A stretch of 17,729 nucleotides of DNA from CAUPWF01 sp964367905 (GTDB lineage: Bacteria > Bacillota > Clostridia > Lachnospirales > Lachnospiraceae). Below, one piece after another: positions 7,373 through 13,860 of this stretch. The position numbers were made by a program, and so were the translations under genes. Numbering within the stretch: the stretch's first letter is position 1; every line of letters starts with the position of its first letter. The notes beneath the pieces are model-generated. The model was not told the DNA's origin, did no database searches, and saw nothing but the letters and a program-made list of their open reading frames with translations. The stretch spans positions 1 to 17,729 of the forward strand of contig CAYIZP010000048.1 of NCBI GenBank assembly GCA_964367905.1. The letters are read 5' to 3'.

Positions 7373-8464
7373 ATGAAGATTCTTGTGATAACAGAGCTTT
7401 CGGGTGGTGGAGTGGAAAAGGCGAATACTTGCTTGGCCAAGGCGTTTATGGAGCGTGGACATGATGTGAAGATGCTATCCCTGATTACTCCGAAAAATAT
7501 TCATGGAGATAGTTTTGATGGTGTTCCTTGTATGTATCTAGAGAAGAATCGAATCAAGGAGTGTGCAGGGGATTTGATCAATGTTCTGAAACAGGTTTCC
7601 CCAGATATTATTCACGCAAGTAATTTGATGGAAGTGTTTTTTTCTTTGCGCTACAAGAAAAAATACAATAAAAATGTAAAAATTGTCTATGTGCAACACA
7701 GTGTGTATTCTATGCTTATGAATGCATCTATGAAGACGAAAGTTGTGAATGGGCTGATTCCAAAATTGACTCGAGTATTCAGTAAAATAGATGGTCTGAT
7801 CTGTGTATCGAACGGTGTGAAGAAGGATTTGGATGCCTGTATGGGTGGGTATAATACCAAGACGAGGGTCATCTATAATCCAATCATGAGTGAAACGAAT
7901 CAGTATAGATATAGAGAAATTCAGAAAAATCATATCAGGTTGGTTACAGCTGGACGAATCGAAGAGGAGAAGATGCAAGAAACTATGATTGAGGCGGTTG
8001 CTCTTCTGGAAGCAAGAGGGAGTAACTGTAGTCTTACCATATTTGGTGAGGGGAGCCGAGAGCCGATGCTGCGACAGATGGCCAGTCAATTGAAGGTAGT
8101 AGATTCCGTGGAGTTTGTGGGATTCGTCACAGACTTGGGACAGAGATTGGGTAACTATGATATTTTTCTTCTTACGTCGAAGCATGAGTCCTTCGGTAAT
8201 GTTCTGGTTGAGGCCATGAACTGTGGATTGCCAGTAATCTCTACGGACTGCATGGTTGGACCGGGAGAAATCTTGAGCAATGGTCAGTTTGGTACCTTGA
8301 TTCAGATCGGGGACGCCAACGCATTGGCAGATGCCATAGAGAAAAAGGTTGAGATGCATTGTGAGAGTGATGTATTGGCAGCATACGAACGTAGTCAGCA
8401 GTTTGATGTAGACACTCCAACAGAATCGTATCTTGAATTTTTTGAAGAGTTGATAAAAGGATAA
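7373..8464 (+). CDS. Family 4 glycosyltransferase (GT-B fold)
   Basis: The 363-residue product has a GT4 architecture. The N-terminal Rossmann half starts KILVITELSGGGVEKA, with the Gly-rich loop that binds acceptor or phosphate. The C-terminal half carries LVTAGRIEEEK, TIFGEGSREPML, VEFVGFVTDL and the nucleotide-sugar site HESFGNVLVEAMNCGLPVIS, with the EX7E motif. Such retaining enzymes use UDP- or GDP-sugars. In-frame ATGs also exist at 7358 and 7361 (5 or 4 residues longer), and 7358 overlaps the preceding stop as ATGA. I prefer 7373 because GAGGTG (7363-7368) precedes it and the family normally begins MKIL. A 273-residue open frame on the opposite strand is a shadow. Sugar specificity is unknown. 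Confidence 0.92.
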   Translation: MKILVITELSGGGVEKANTCLAKAFMERGHDVKMLSLITPKNIHGDSFDGVPCMYLEKNRIKECAGDLINVLKQVSPDIIHASNLMEVFFSLRYKKKYNKNVKIVYVQHSVYSMLMNASMKTKVVNGLIPKLTRVFSKIDGLICVSNGVKKDLDACMGGYNTKTRVIYNPIMSETNQYRYREIQKNHIRLVTAGRIEEEKMQETMIEAVALLEARGSNCSLTIFGEGSREPMLRQMASQLKVVDSVEFVGFVTDLGQRLGNYDIFLLTSKHESFGNVLVEAMNCGLPVISTDCMVGPGEILSNGQFGTLIQIGDANALADAIEKKVEMHCESDVLAAYERSQQFDVDTPTESYLEFFEELIKG

Positions 8465-8474
8465 AAGGTGGACA

Positions 8475-9476
8475 ATGGTTAAGAACAGTGAACAGAGGGT
8501 GGAGAATATATCGGTAATTATTCCTTCTTATAACAGACCGAAGATTGTACTAGATACGATAGACAGCTTGATGTCAGGTGAGGTGGTTCCAGCTGAAATC
8601 CTGGTTGTGGATCAATCCGAGAAACCCTTGTGTGTGGAGAGAGAGTTTCTGAATTCAGATATTCGAGTTATCTATATGGATAGTCCGTCTGCCACAAAAG
8701 CGAGAAATGTTGGGATTGAAGAGGCAAAACATGATGTTCTACTGTTTTGCGATGATGATATTCTAGTCAATGATGATACGCTGAAATTATTGTATGAGAA
8801 GATGAGTAGAGAAGAAGTGGCTTTGGTTGCTGCCATTGACTATGATGAGAATCCACGGTTTGCTCAGGTGAGGCAAAATTCTCTGCCCAAGGATGTGGTT
8901 GCTTCTCTGATGGGGATGAAATCCTTGAAGAGACATCGAAGTGGCAAGGGTGGATATGTGATTAAGAGCAATATGAGAGGCCGCTATGCAGTTGGGATTC
9001 GACAGTGTGAGAATACAGACTGGGCAATGGGATTTTTCTTCTGTATGAAAAAATCATTGTTGGACCGTTGGAAGATACGATTTGATGAGAAGTTGGGCCG
9101 ATATAGCTATGCCGAAGATTTGGATTTTTCGATGCGTTATTGTGGGAAGGCACAATCACAAGGCTTTTTGACCCTTGTAGAACCTGAACTATATGTGAAT
9201 CATTTGGTGTCAAAAGAGTGGAGAACTCCGTCAGACGAGAAGACATTTTATGTGATAGCGAATCGAAGATATTTATCGTACAAGAATTTTCCGAATCGGC
9301 ATTGGTATCGGTTTGCTTTGAATTGGTACGATTCCTTATATGCTTTTTCCCAAGTGAAAGACAAATCATATCGTTTGCAGTTACAAAATTCGATAGCATT
9401 GTGTAATCGATATAAAAAGGAGATAAGAGCGGGGGAGATCCAAGAATTACTGAAGGATAAGATTAGTTTTTTGTAA
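8475..9476 (+). CDS. Family 2 glycosyltransferase, divergent subgroup
   Basis: A 333-residue GT-A enzyme that differs from the other GT2s of the locus. It has ISVIIPSYNRPKIV near residue 12, VVDQSE where the others have VDDGSTD, SATKARNVGIEEA around 75-87, and FCDDDILV as the metal site. A downstream segment (WAMGFFFCMKKSLLD, then YSYAEDLDFSMRY) carries the ED acidic motif typical of GT2 inverting enzymes. It begins 10 bases after the GT4 stop, with AAGGTG upstream of the ATG, and is the last gene of the 1016-9476 run. A 13-bp perfect hairpin follows 16 bases later. The 'SYNRP' N-terminus recalls rhamnosyl- or hexosyltransferase subgroups, but I do not assign a sugar. Confidence 0.9.
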   Translation: MVKNSEQRVENISVIIPSYNRPKIVLDTIDSLMSGEVVPAEILVVDQSEKPLCVEREFLNSDIRVIYMDSPSATKARNVGIEEAKHDVLLFCDDDILVNDDTLKLLYEKMSREEVALVAAIDYDENPRFAQVRQNSLPKDVVASLMGMKSLKRHRSGKGGYVIKSNMRGRYAVGIRQCENTDWAMGFFFCMKKSLLDRWKIRFDEKLGRYSYAEDLDFSMRYCGKAQSQGFLTLVEPELYVNHLVSKEWRTPSDEKTFYVIANRRYLSYKNFPNRHWYRFALNWYDSLYAFSQVKDKSYRLQLQNSIALCNRYKKEIRAGEIQELLKDKISFL

Positions 9477-9492
9477 GTTACATTGTTTCACT

Positions 9493-9524
9493 CCCACGCT
9501 AATCACTCCGCTGATTAGCGTGGG
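9493..9524 (+). terminator. Perfect 13-bp hairpin ending the glycosyltransferase operon
   Basis: Arms 9493-9505 (CCCACGCTAATCA) and 9512-9524 are exactly complementary around the 6-nt loop CTCCGC. The hairpin begins 16 bases after the last stop codon, where a terminator is expected. No T-run follows (CTAGTATG), so it may work as a U-poor terminator or as a 3'-end stabiliser. Confidence 0.55.
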
Positions 9525-9944
9525 CTAGTATGTAAAGCAAGGAATATCAGCTTGTAGATGAGAGAATATAAAATATAATCGGGGCACAACTTGGTCATCT
9601 TATATGTAGGGGAGGCAGTTGTGGTATTTATTTCTTATCTTAACTCTGTCCCCTTTGAATTTGACCTATATTTCCGCTAAAAAATTGCTCTAGACATTTC
9701 CACCACCTTCTGATATGATAGTGAAAAGCAAGCAAGTTCTAGTAATAAGCAGAAGACTTATTATCTTTCGCCACGGCGAATCGAATGTCAATTCTAGACA
9801 TCCATTCTTAGCAACTTCGTGCTTTTGATACCCAACAACAAGCAGGAAGTGAAGAGGCAGATTTACTTGAGATATATGTAGCATGTATAATACATATGTT
9901 GCTCTATTCGTAGCTTCCTACAATTTAAGAGAGGAAGGGACTGT
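9525..9944 (+). promoter_or_regulatory. Intergenic region with promoters for the Rpn-family gene
   Basis: This ~420-bp gap holds no gene I can support. An extended -10 promoter is visible: TAGACA (9691-9696), 17 bp, then TGATATGAT with -10 at 9714-9719. A second candidate nearer the gene is TTTACT (9862-9867), 18 bp, TATAAT (9886-9891). Between them is a 7-bp hairpin (9743-9763, TAATAAG/CTTATTA) and a 5-bp one (9767-9780). An imperfect inverted repeat spans 9608-9620 and 9642-9654. A 64-codon open frame on the minus strand is judged spurious. Confidence 0.4.
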
Positions 9945-10928
9945 ATGAGTGATAAGAAGCCTGTACGAGATGATGTAAGCCAAAAGATTTTCTTTAAGAA
10001 CCCCGAACGATTCGCAGATTTTTGTAATGCTGTACTTTATGACGGAGAGCAACAGATTCGGGAGACAGATGTTCAAGAACTAGACTCTGAGGTGTCTGGA
10101 ATTATTCGAGGGCGCGATGGAAAAGTGTCGCTAGAACGAAGAAGAGATATATTAAGACAAGTACGCAGTGGGGAAATCGTCTCCATTATAGGGATTGAGA
10201 ATCAAACTCATATTCATTATGCTATGCCACTTCGAAACATGACCTATGATGTGTTGGGTTATATCAGCGAAGCAAAAGAAATCGCAAGCCAGCGTAAGAA
10301 ACAGCGAAATGAAAAGGACATCAAAGAGTCAGCAAATGAATTCTTGTCTGGATTTGGCAAAGAAGATCGACTAACTCCAATCATGACTATTATTCTCTAT
10401 TATGGAGAAGAGCCATGGGAGGGACCAAGAAGTTTTCATGAGATGTTAAGAGACATGCCAGAGAAATTTAAGGAGTATATTCCCAACTGTCGATTAAATA
10501 TAGTGGAACTAAATAGTGATAAGAGGTATGATTTTCACAACGAAGAACTGAAACTGCTATTTGATATCGCACGAGTATTTTTGCAAGGGGATAAAGAGGC
10601 GTTAGAACAATATGAAGAGATAGCAATCGATACTGAGCTTGCAGATATTCTAGGAACAATAATAAAATCAAAATTTATAATACAACAAAGTGAAACGAAG
10701 GGAGAGGTGAAGATGTGTACAATGCTTGATGAAATGGAACGAGAGGCAGAAGAGCGTGGAGAAAAGCGTGGAGAAAAGCGTGGAAGAGAAGAAGGTGTTC
10801 TAGGAATTATTAATATCTTAAATGCTTTTGGACAATCCGATGATGTTATCATCCAACATTTGGTGGCTCAGATGGATTTAACAGAGAAAGCAGCCAAGTC
10901 ATATCTGGTGCTCTCAAAGAAGAAATAA
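9945..10928 (+). CDS. Rpn-family recombination-promoting nuclease / putative transposase (PD-(D/E)XK)
   Basis: The 327-residue product matches Rpn/YhgA-like proteins common in Lachnospiraceae. The N-terminal nuclease part runs from DDVSQKIFFKNPERFADFCN (about 9-28) through the likely active-site residues D68 (RRRDIL), E85 and Q87 (GIENQ), then YDVLGY and an ITPIMTIILYYGEEPWEGP-like segment (the Rpn central motif). The tail contains RGEKRGEKRGREEG, encoded by near-identical 12-bp units, and then a small helical domain. Known family members are DNA endonucleases able to promote RecA-independent recombination, and some act in anti-phage defence with an internally encoded C-terminal inhibitor. 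GAGGAAGG lies 6 bases before the ATG. It is a separate transcription unit wedged between glycan genes, so it is probably an accessory insertion with no role in glycan synthesis. Confidence 0.88.
   Translation: MSDKKPVRDDVSQKIFFKNPERFADFCNAVLYDGEQQIRETDVQELDSEVSGIIRGRDGKVSLERRRDILRQVRSGEIVSIIGIENQTHIHYAMPLRNMTYDVLGYISEAKEIASQRKKQRNEKDIKESANEFLSGFGKEDRLTPIMTIILYYGEEPWEGPRSFHEMLRDMPEKFKEYIPNCRLNIVELNSDKRYDFHNEELKLLFDIARVFLQGDKEALEQYEEIAIDTELADILGTIIKSKFIIQQSETKGEVKMCTMLDEMEREAEERGEKRGEKRGREEGVLGIINILNAFGQSDDVIIQHLVAQMDLTEKAAKSYLVLSKKK
10653..10681 (+). promoter_or_regulatory. Possible internal promoter within the Rpn-family gene
   Basis: A perfect TATAAT (10676-10681) follows GGAACA (10653-10658; weak -35) after 17 bp. 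It lies 31 bases before an in-frame ATG with a strong ribosome site. AT-rich coding DNA can give this by chance. Confidence 0.3.
10713..10928 (+). CDS. Candidate intragenic C-terminal product of the Rpn gene (RpnS-like)
   Basis: An in-frame ATG at 10713 (codon 257 of the nuclease gene) is preceded by GGGAG at 10700-10704 with 8 bases of spacing, inside the purine-rich run GGGAGAGGTGAAG. Translation from here would give 71 residues: MCTMLDEMEREAEERG, the Gly/Lys/Arg repeats, and the terminal helical domain GIINILNAFGQ to the stop. In studied Rpn systems a short C-terminal protein made from an internal start inhibits the full-length toxin. By analogy, this could be the inhibitor. What I see is the start signal; the function is inference. 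It overlaps the parent gene entirely and in the same frame. Confidence 0.4.
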   Translation: MCTMLDEMEREAEERGEKRGEKRGREEGVLGIINILNAFGQSDDVIIQHLVAQMDLTEKAAKSYLVLSKKK

Positions 10929-10955
10929 AGCTACTTACTTGTATATTCAAAGTGG

Positions 10956-10986
10956 TGGTGTAAAATATTTTCAGCATTATGCACCA
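10956..10986 (+). terminator. Imperfect hairpin after the Rpn gene
   Basis: Arms 10956-10966 (TGGTGTAAAAT) and 10976-10986 (ATTATGCACCA) pair over 11 positions with one G-U and one mismatch, starting 28 bases after the stop. There is no T-run, so this is a weak terminator candidate. Confidence 0.3.
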
Positions 10987-11024
10987 TAGATTTCATCAAT
11001 TTGTGTGGGTCTGAAAAGTAACTT

Positions 11025-11039
11025 TTGTAAACGGTTTAA
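11025..11039 (+). promoter_or_regulatory. cre-like / LacI-family operator candidate
   Basis: TTGTAAACGGTTTAA is pseudo-palindromic around a central CG and resembles the CcpA cre consensus (WTGNAANCGNWNNCW), except for the C near the 3' end. It lies 22 bp upstream of the -35 box of the GT14 promoter, a position from which a regulator could act. Confidence 0.3.
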
Positions 11040-11061
11040 CTGGAGTATATTTTTGCGAAAC

Positions 11062-11090
11062 TTGCAAGTGTGTTCAAAATGTGATACAAT
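11062..11090 (+). promoter_or_regulatory. Sigma-A promoter with extended -10 for the GT14-LCP unit
   Basis: TTGCAA (11062-11067), a 17-bp spacer and TACAAT (11085-11090), with TG one base upstream of the -10 (TGATACAAT). The predicted transcription start is near 11097, immediately before the 19-bp hairpin at 11098. Confidence 0.65.
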
Positions 11091-11097
11091 GTGTCGG

Positions 11098-11140
11098 ATG
11101 TTTTATGCAATGGAAATTACCTTTCCATTGCATAAAACAT
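11098..11140 (+). repeat. Perfect 19-bp inverted repeat at the predicted 5' end of the GT14 mRNA
   Basis: Arms 11098-11116 (ATGTTTTATGCAATGGAAA) and 11122-11140 are exactly complementary around the loop TTACC. The right arm (TTTCCATTGCATAAAAC) matches the hairpin arm at 708-724 (TTTCCATTACACAAAAC) at 15 of 17 positions, so both belong to one hairpin family. The stem ends 3 bases before the ribosome site of the next gene. Confidence 0.75.
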
Positions 11141-11147
11141 ATAAAGG

Positions 11148-11174
11148 ATGAAGAACATGAAGAACATGAAGAAC
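11148..11174 (+). repeat. Three tandem copies of a 9-bp unit across the start codon of the GT14 gene
   Basis: ATGAAGAAC occurs three times without change (11148, 11157, 11166), followed by the degenerate ACGAAGAAG. Each copy carries an in-frame ATG and encodes Met-Lys-Asn. Confidence 0.85.
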
Positions 11175-12056
11175 ACGAAGAAGCAAGCATATCTGATTAT
11201 GGCACATGAGCATTTTGATCTGTTGGAAAAATTACTGTTGTTATTAGAGCATCCCATGCATGATTTCTATATCCATGTGGACAAGAAGAGTGATTTCCGT
11301 GAGCAGGAGCGATTCAAGGATTTGTTAACGGAGAGTACTGTGACATTTGTGAAACCAATTTCCGTCCTATGGGGAGATTATTCACAGATTGATTGCGAGA
11401 TGCGATTGATTAAGGCAGCAGCACAACATAATTATGCGTACTATCATCTGATATCTGGGGTTGATCTTCCGTTAAAGAGGGCTTCCTATATCTACGAATT
11501 CTTTTCGAAACAAGAGGATGTGGAATTTGTTGATTTTATCAGCAGAGAGTTCCCACAATCATTAGAAGAACGATTTCAATATTATCATTTGTTTAAGAAT
11601 GTTAGAAATCCGAAACCGTTTAAGAATAGATTAATTCAGAAAAGTAAACAGATTCAGAAACAGTTGAACATTAATCGGGTAAAGAATAAAGATATAAAAT
11701 TTGGCAAAGGGGCGAATTGGTTTAGTATCACCAACTCATTTGCACAATATATAGTGAGTCATGAGGGATTTGTGAGATCCACATTTGGGCATACCATCTG
11801 TTGTGATGAAATCTTTCTACAGACGTTGGTGTTGAATTCAGAATATGTGAATCACCTACCAGACAAGGCATTTGCAGATAATAGTGAATGTATCATGAGG
11901 AAGATTGATTGGACGAGAGGGGCGCCATATACGTATCGAAAGGAAGATTTCGAGGAATTGATCTCCACAAAGTGCTTATTTGCACGCAAATTCAATCCGG
12001 TAGAGGATTCCGAAATTATAGATATGCTATATAGGCATTTGACAGAGAAAGAATAG
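11157..12056 (+). CDS. GT14 family glycosyltransferase (core-2/I-branching, beta-1,6-N-acetylglucosaminyltransferase type)
   Basis: The 299-residue product shows the bacterial GT14 layout: AYLIMAHEHFDLLEKLL (11-27), FYIHVDKKSDF (37-47), YYHLISGVDLPLK (95-107), then KGANWFSIT, GHTICCDEIFLQTLV with the CDE catalytic region, and KIDWTRGAPYTYRKEDFEEL near the end. Characterised relatives add beta-1,6-GlcNAc branches or, in some bacteria, xylose. It probably modifies the same surface glycan. Three in-frame ATGs (11148, 11157, 11166) lie in a 9-bp tandem repeat. I chose 11157 because AAAGGA (11143-11148) is then 8 bases away; at 11148 the site would touch the start codon. The LCP gene follows after 20 bases, so they form a two-gene unit. 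Confidence 0.9.
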   Translation: MKNMKNTKKQAYLIMAHEHFDLLEKLLLLLEHPMHDFYIHVDKKSDFREQERFKDLLTESTVTFVKPISVLWGDYSQIDCEMRLIKAAAQHNYAYYHLISGVDLPLKRASYIYEFFSKQEDVEFVDFISREFPQSLEERFQYYHLFKNVRNPKPFKNRLIQKSKQIQKQLNINRVKNKDIKFGKGANWFSITNSFAQYIVSHEGFVRSTFGHTICCDEIFLQTLVLNSEYVNHLPDKAFADNSECIMRKIDWTRGAPYTYRKEDFEELISTKCLFARKFNPVEDSEIIDMLYRHLTEKE

Positions 12057-12076
12057 AATGTTATAAGGAGCTACAG

Positions 12077-13636
12077 ATGGAAGAACATAAGAGTACAGAG
12101 GATGAACTTAAGCAGGGGAATGTAATTGAAAATGAAAATGAGAAGAAGGGCGAGCAATGTGATGAGGCGAGAACGAATACCAAGAGCCGAAGAATCGGGT
12201 TTGGGATTGTTGGTGCTCAACTAGTTGCTACGGTCTTTTTTGCGTATATGGTACTGGAACTGAATATACTGCCTACAGAATATATTATAATTATGAGTGT
12301 GGTATTGGTAGTGTTATGGGTGGCACCGTTTGTGGGCCAGTATTTTTCGAAGAAAAAGGGGATTTTAGTGAAAGTAGTGAGTTCCATACTGACGATTGCC
12401 TTGTTTTTCGGAGGGTTTTATGTATTCCAAACGAGTGAGGCGATTGCACAGATTACTTCACAGGAAGTCAGTATAGATAGTATGGTTGTAGTGGTTCGTT
12501 CAGGGGATTTTGCTGAAACTTTGGAGGATGTGATAGATTATACATTCGGTGTTCAGTATGCGACCATGGCTGAGGAAACAGAAACCACATTGGAACATAT
12601 CGAAGGTGAGCTTGGCAAAGCTCCTATGACTCAGGAGTATGCGGGGTTAACAGAACAATTATTTGCATTGATTGATGGAGAAATCGGTGCAATTATATAC
12701 AATGAAGCGTATTCGGTGATGATTGAGGAGGTTATCCCGAATTATAGTGATTCAGTAAAGATTATCCATACATACGAAATTATAGAAGAAGTACCGATTG
12801 AAGAAGTTGTGGAAGAGGTGATCGAAGAAGAGGAAGATGATACATTTACCGTATATATCAGCGGAATCGATGTATATGGATCTATATCGAAGACGAGCCG
12901 TAGCGATGTGAACATACTAGCAACGGTGAATCCTACCACGCATCAGATTCTACTTACTACGACTCCAAGAGATTACTTCGTGCAGATACCAGAGGTGTCA
13001 GGGGAGAGCTATGATAAACTGACTCACGCAGGTCTCTATGGTGTGGAAGCTTCAATGGCTACCCTCGGGGAGTTGTATGATACAGAGATTGATTATTACG
13101 TGAGAGTGAACTTCACTTCTGTAGTTGAGATGGTAGATGCACTAGGGGGCATAGAGGTATATTCGGACAGTGGGTTCACCGCATTCAATGGATTAAGTTT
13201 CAGTAAGGGCATGAATCAATTGTCAGGTCGTGAAGCATTGACATTCGCAAGAGAACGTAAGAATCTATCTGGGGGAGATCTGACACGCGGAACAAACCAA
13301 CAAAAGGTAATTACTGCTATGATAGATAAGGTGCTATCACCAGCACTCTTGACAGGTGCGCTAGATATCTTAGCTAGTGTGAGTGATAATATAGATACCG
13401 ATATTCCAGAGGAATTATTGCAAGAATTGGTAAAAACCCAACTGGAAGAGGGAGGAGACTGGGATATCACATCGATCTCCGCAGAAGGAACAGGAGCCAT
13501 GTCTAGAGAGTGCTATTCGCTGTGGGGGAATAATCTGTCAGTGATTAAGCCGGATGAAACATCGGTGGAGTATATACATGAGAGTATAGAAGCAGTTAGA
13601 GATGGGGAAGTGGTTGAAGAGTATAATGAAAGATAA
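12077..13636 (+). CDS. LytR-CpsA-Psr (LCP) family glycopolymer ligase
   Basis: The 519-residue membrane protein has a charged N-terminal tail (1-40), three membrane helices (about 41-62, 69-88, 95-117), an extracellular accessory region (about 125-230), an acidic Glu/Val linker (236-255), and an LCP catalytic domain (about 257-425). Domain motifs are ISGIDVYG, SRSDVNI (R276, D277), TTPRDYFV (R298, D299), DALGGIEVY, and the cluster FARERKNLSGGDLTRGTNQQ (R392/R394, D401, R404). LCP enzymes transfer undecaprenyl-diphosphate-linked polymers (teichoic acid, capsule, rhamnan) to peptidoglycan outside the cell. The context fits attachment of the glycan made by this locus. AAGGAG lies 6 bases before the ATG. 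The three-helix N-terminus is longer than the single helix of classical CpsA/LytR. No terminator is evident after it. Confidence 0.92.
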   Translation: MEEHKSTEDELKQGNVIENENEKKGEQCDEARTNTKSRRIGFGIVGAQLVATVFFAYMVLELNILPTEYIIIMSVVLVVLWVAPFVGQYFSKKKGILVKVVSSILTIALFFGGFYVFQTSEAIAQITSQEVSIDSMVVVVRSGDFAETLEDVIDYTFGVQYATMAEETETTLEHIEGELGKAPMTQEYAGLTEQLFALIDGEIGAIIYNEAYSVMIEEVIPNYSDSVKIIHTYEIIEEVPIEEVVEEVIEEEEDDTFTVYISGIDVYGSISKTSRSDVNILATVNPTTHQILLTTTPRDYFVQIPEVSGESYDKLTHAGLYGVEASMATLGELYDTEIDYYVRVNFTSVVEMVDALGGIEVYSDSGFTAFNGLSFSKGMNQLSGREALTFARERKNLSGGDLTRGTNQQKVITAMIDKVLSPALLTGALDILASVSDNIDTDIPEELLQELVKTQLEEGGDWDITSISAEGTGAMSRECYSLWGNNLSVIKPDETSVEYIHESIEAVRDGEVVEEYNER

Positions 13637-13720
13637 TAGAGTGTAGGAAAAATCAGTGAAAATCTTTGAAGGAAAGGCATAAAGTTATTTGTTGAGAAAA
13701 TGACTCATGAGATAAATTGC

Positions 13721-13749
13721 TTGAAATAAAAAGTATTATGCTATACAAT
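13721..13749 (+). promoter_or_regulatory. Strong sigma-A promoter for the wecC-wecB unit
   Basis: TTGAAA (13721-13726), 17 bp, TACAAT (13744-13749). The start would be near 13756, giving a ~105-base AT-rich leader with only a weak 6-bp hairpin (13775-13791). The 224-bp gap 13637-13860 shows no gene and no clear terminator. Confidence 0.65.
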
Positions 13750-13860
13750 AACAGTTAAAGGTTTCTGGAGATATATCAAATTAATTTTGATTGAAGTGAG
13801 ACTAGATTTTAATAAGATTCAATTTAGTAGATAATTAATAAAAAGAAAAGAGGGCTAATA

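Noticed and set aside
7538..8359. 273-codon open frame on the minus strand
   Set aside because: It lies wholly inside the well-supported GT4 gene, has a biased composition rich in His, Ile and Ser, and shows no recognisable domain. It is an antisense shadow.
9552..9579. TATAAT at 9574 with TTGTAG upstream as a promoter
   Set aside because: The -35 matches poorly, the spacer is 16 bp, and nothing starts soon after it. Better promoters lie closer to the Rpn gene.
9690..9884. 64-codon minus-strand frame before the Rpn gene
   Set aside because: No ribosome site or domain is visible and it overlaps two promoter-like sequences on the plus strand. Spurious ORF is the simpler view.
10741..10796. 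Tandem 12-bp units in the Rpn gene as a possible CRISPR or minisatellite
   Set aside because: There are only about two full units, no spacers, and the repeats keep the reading frame and encode the Gly/Lys/Arg tail usual in this family.
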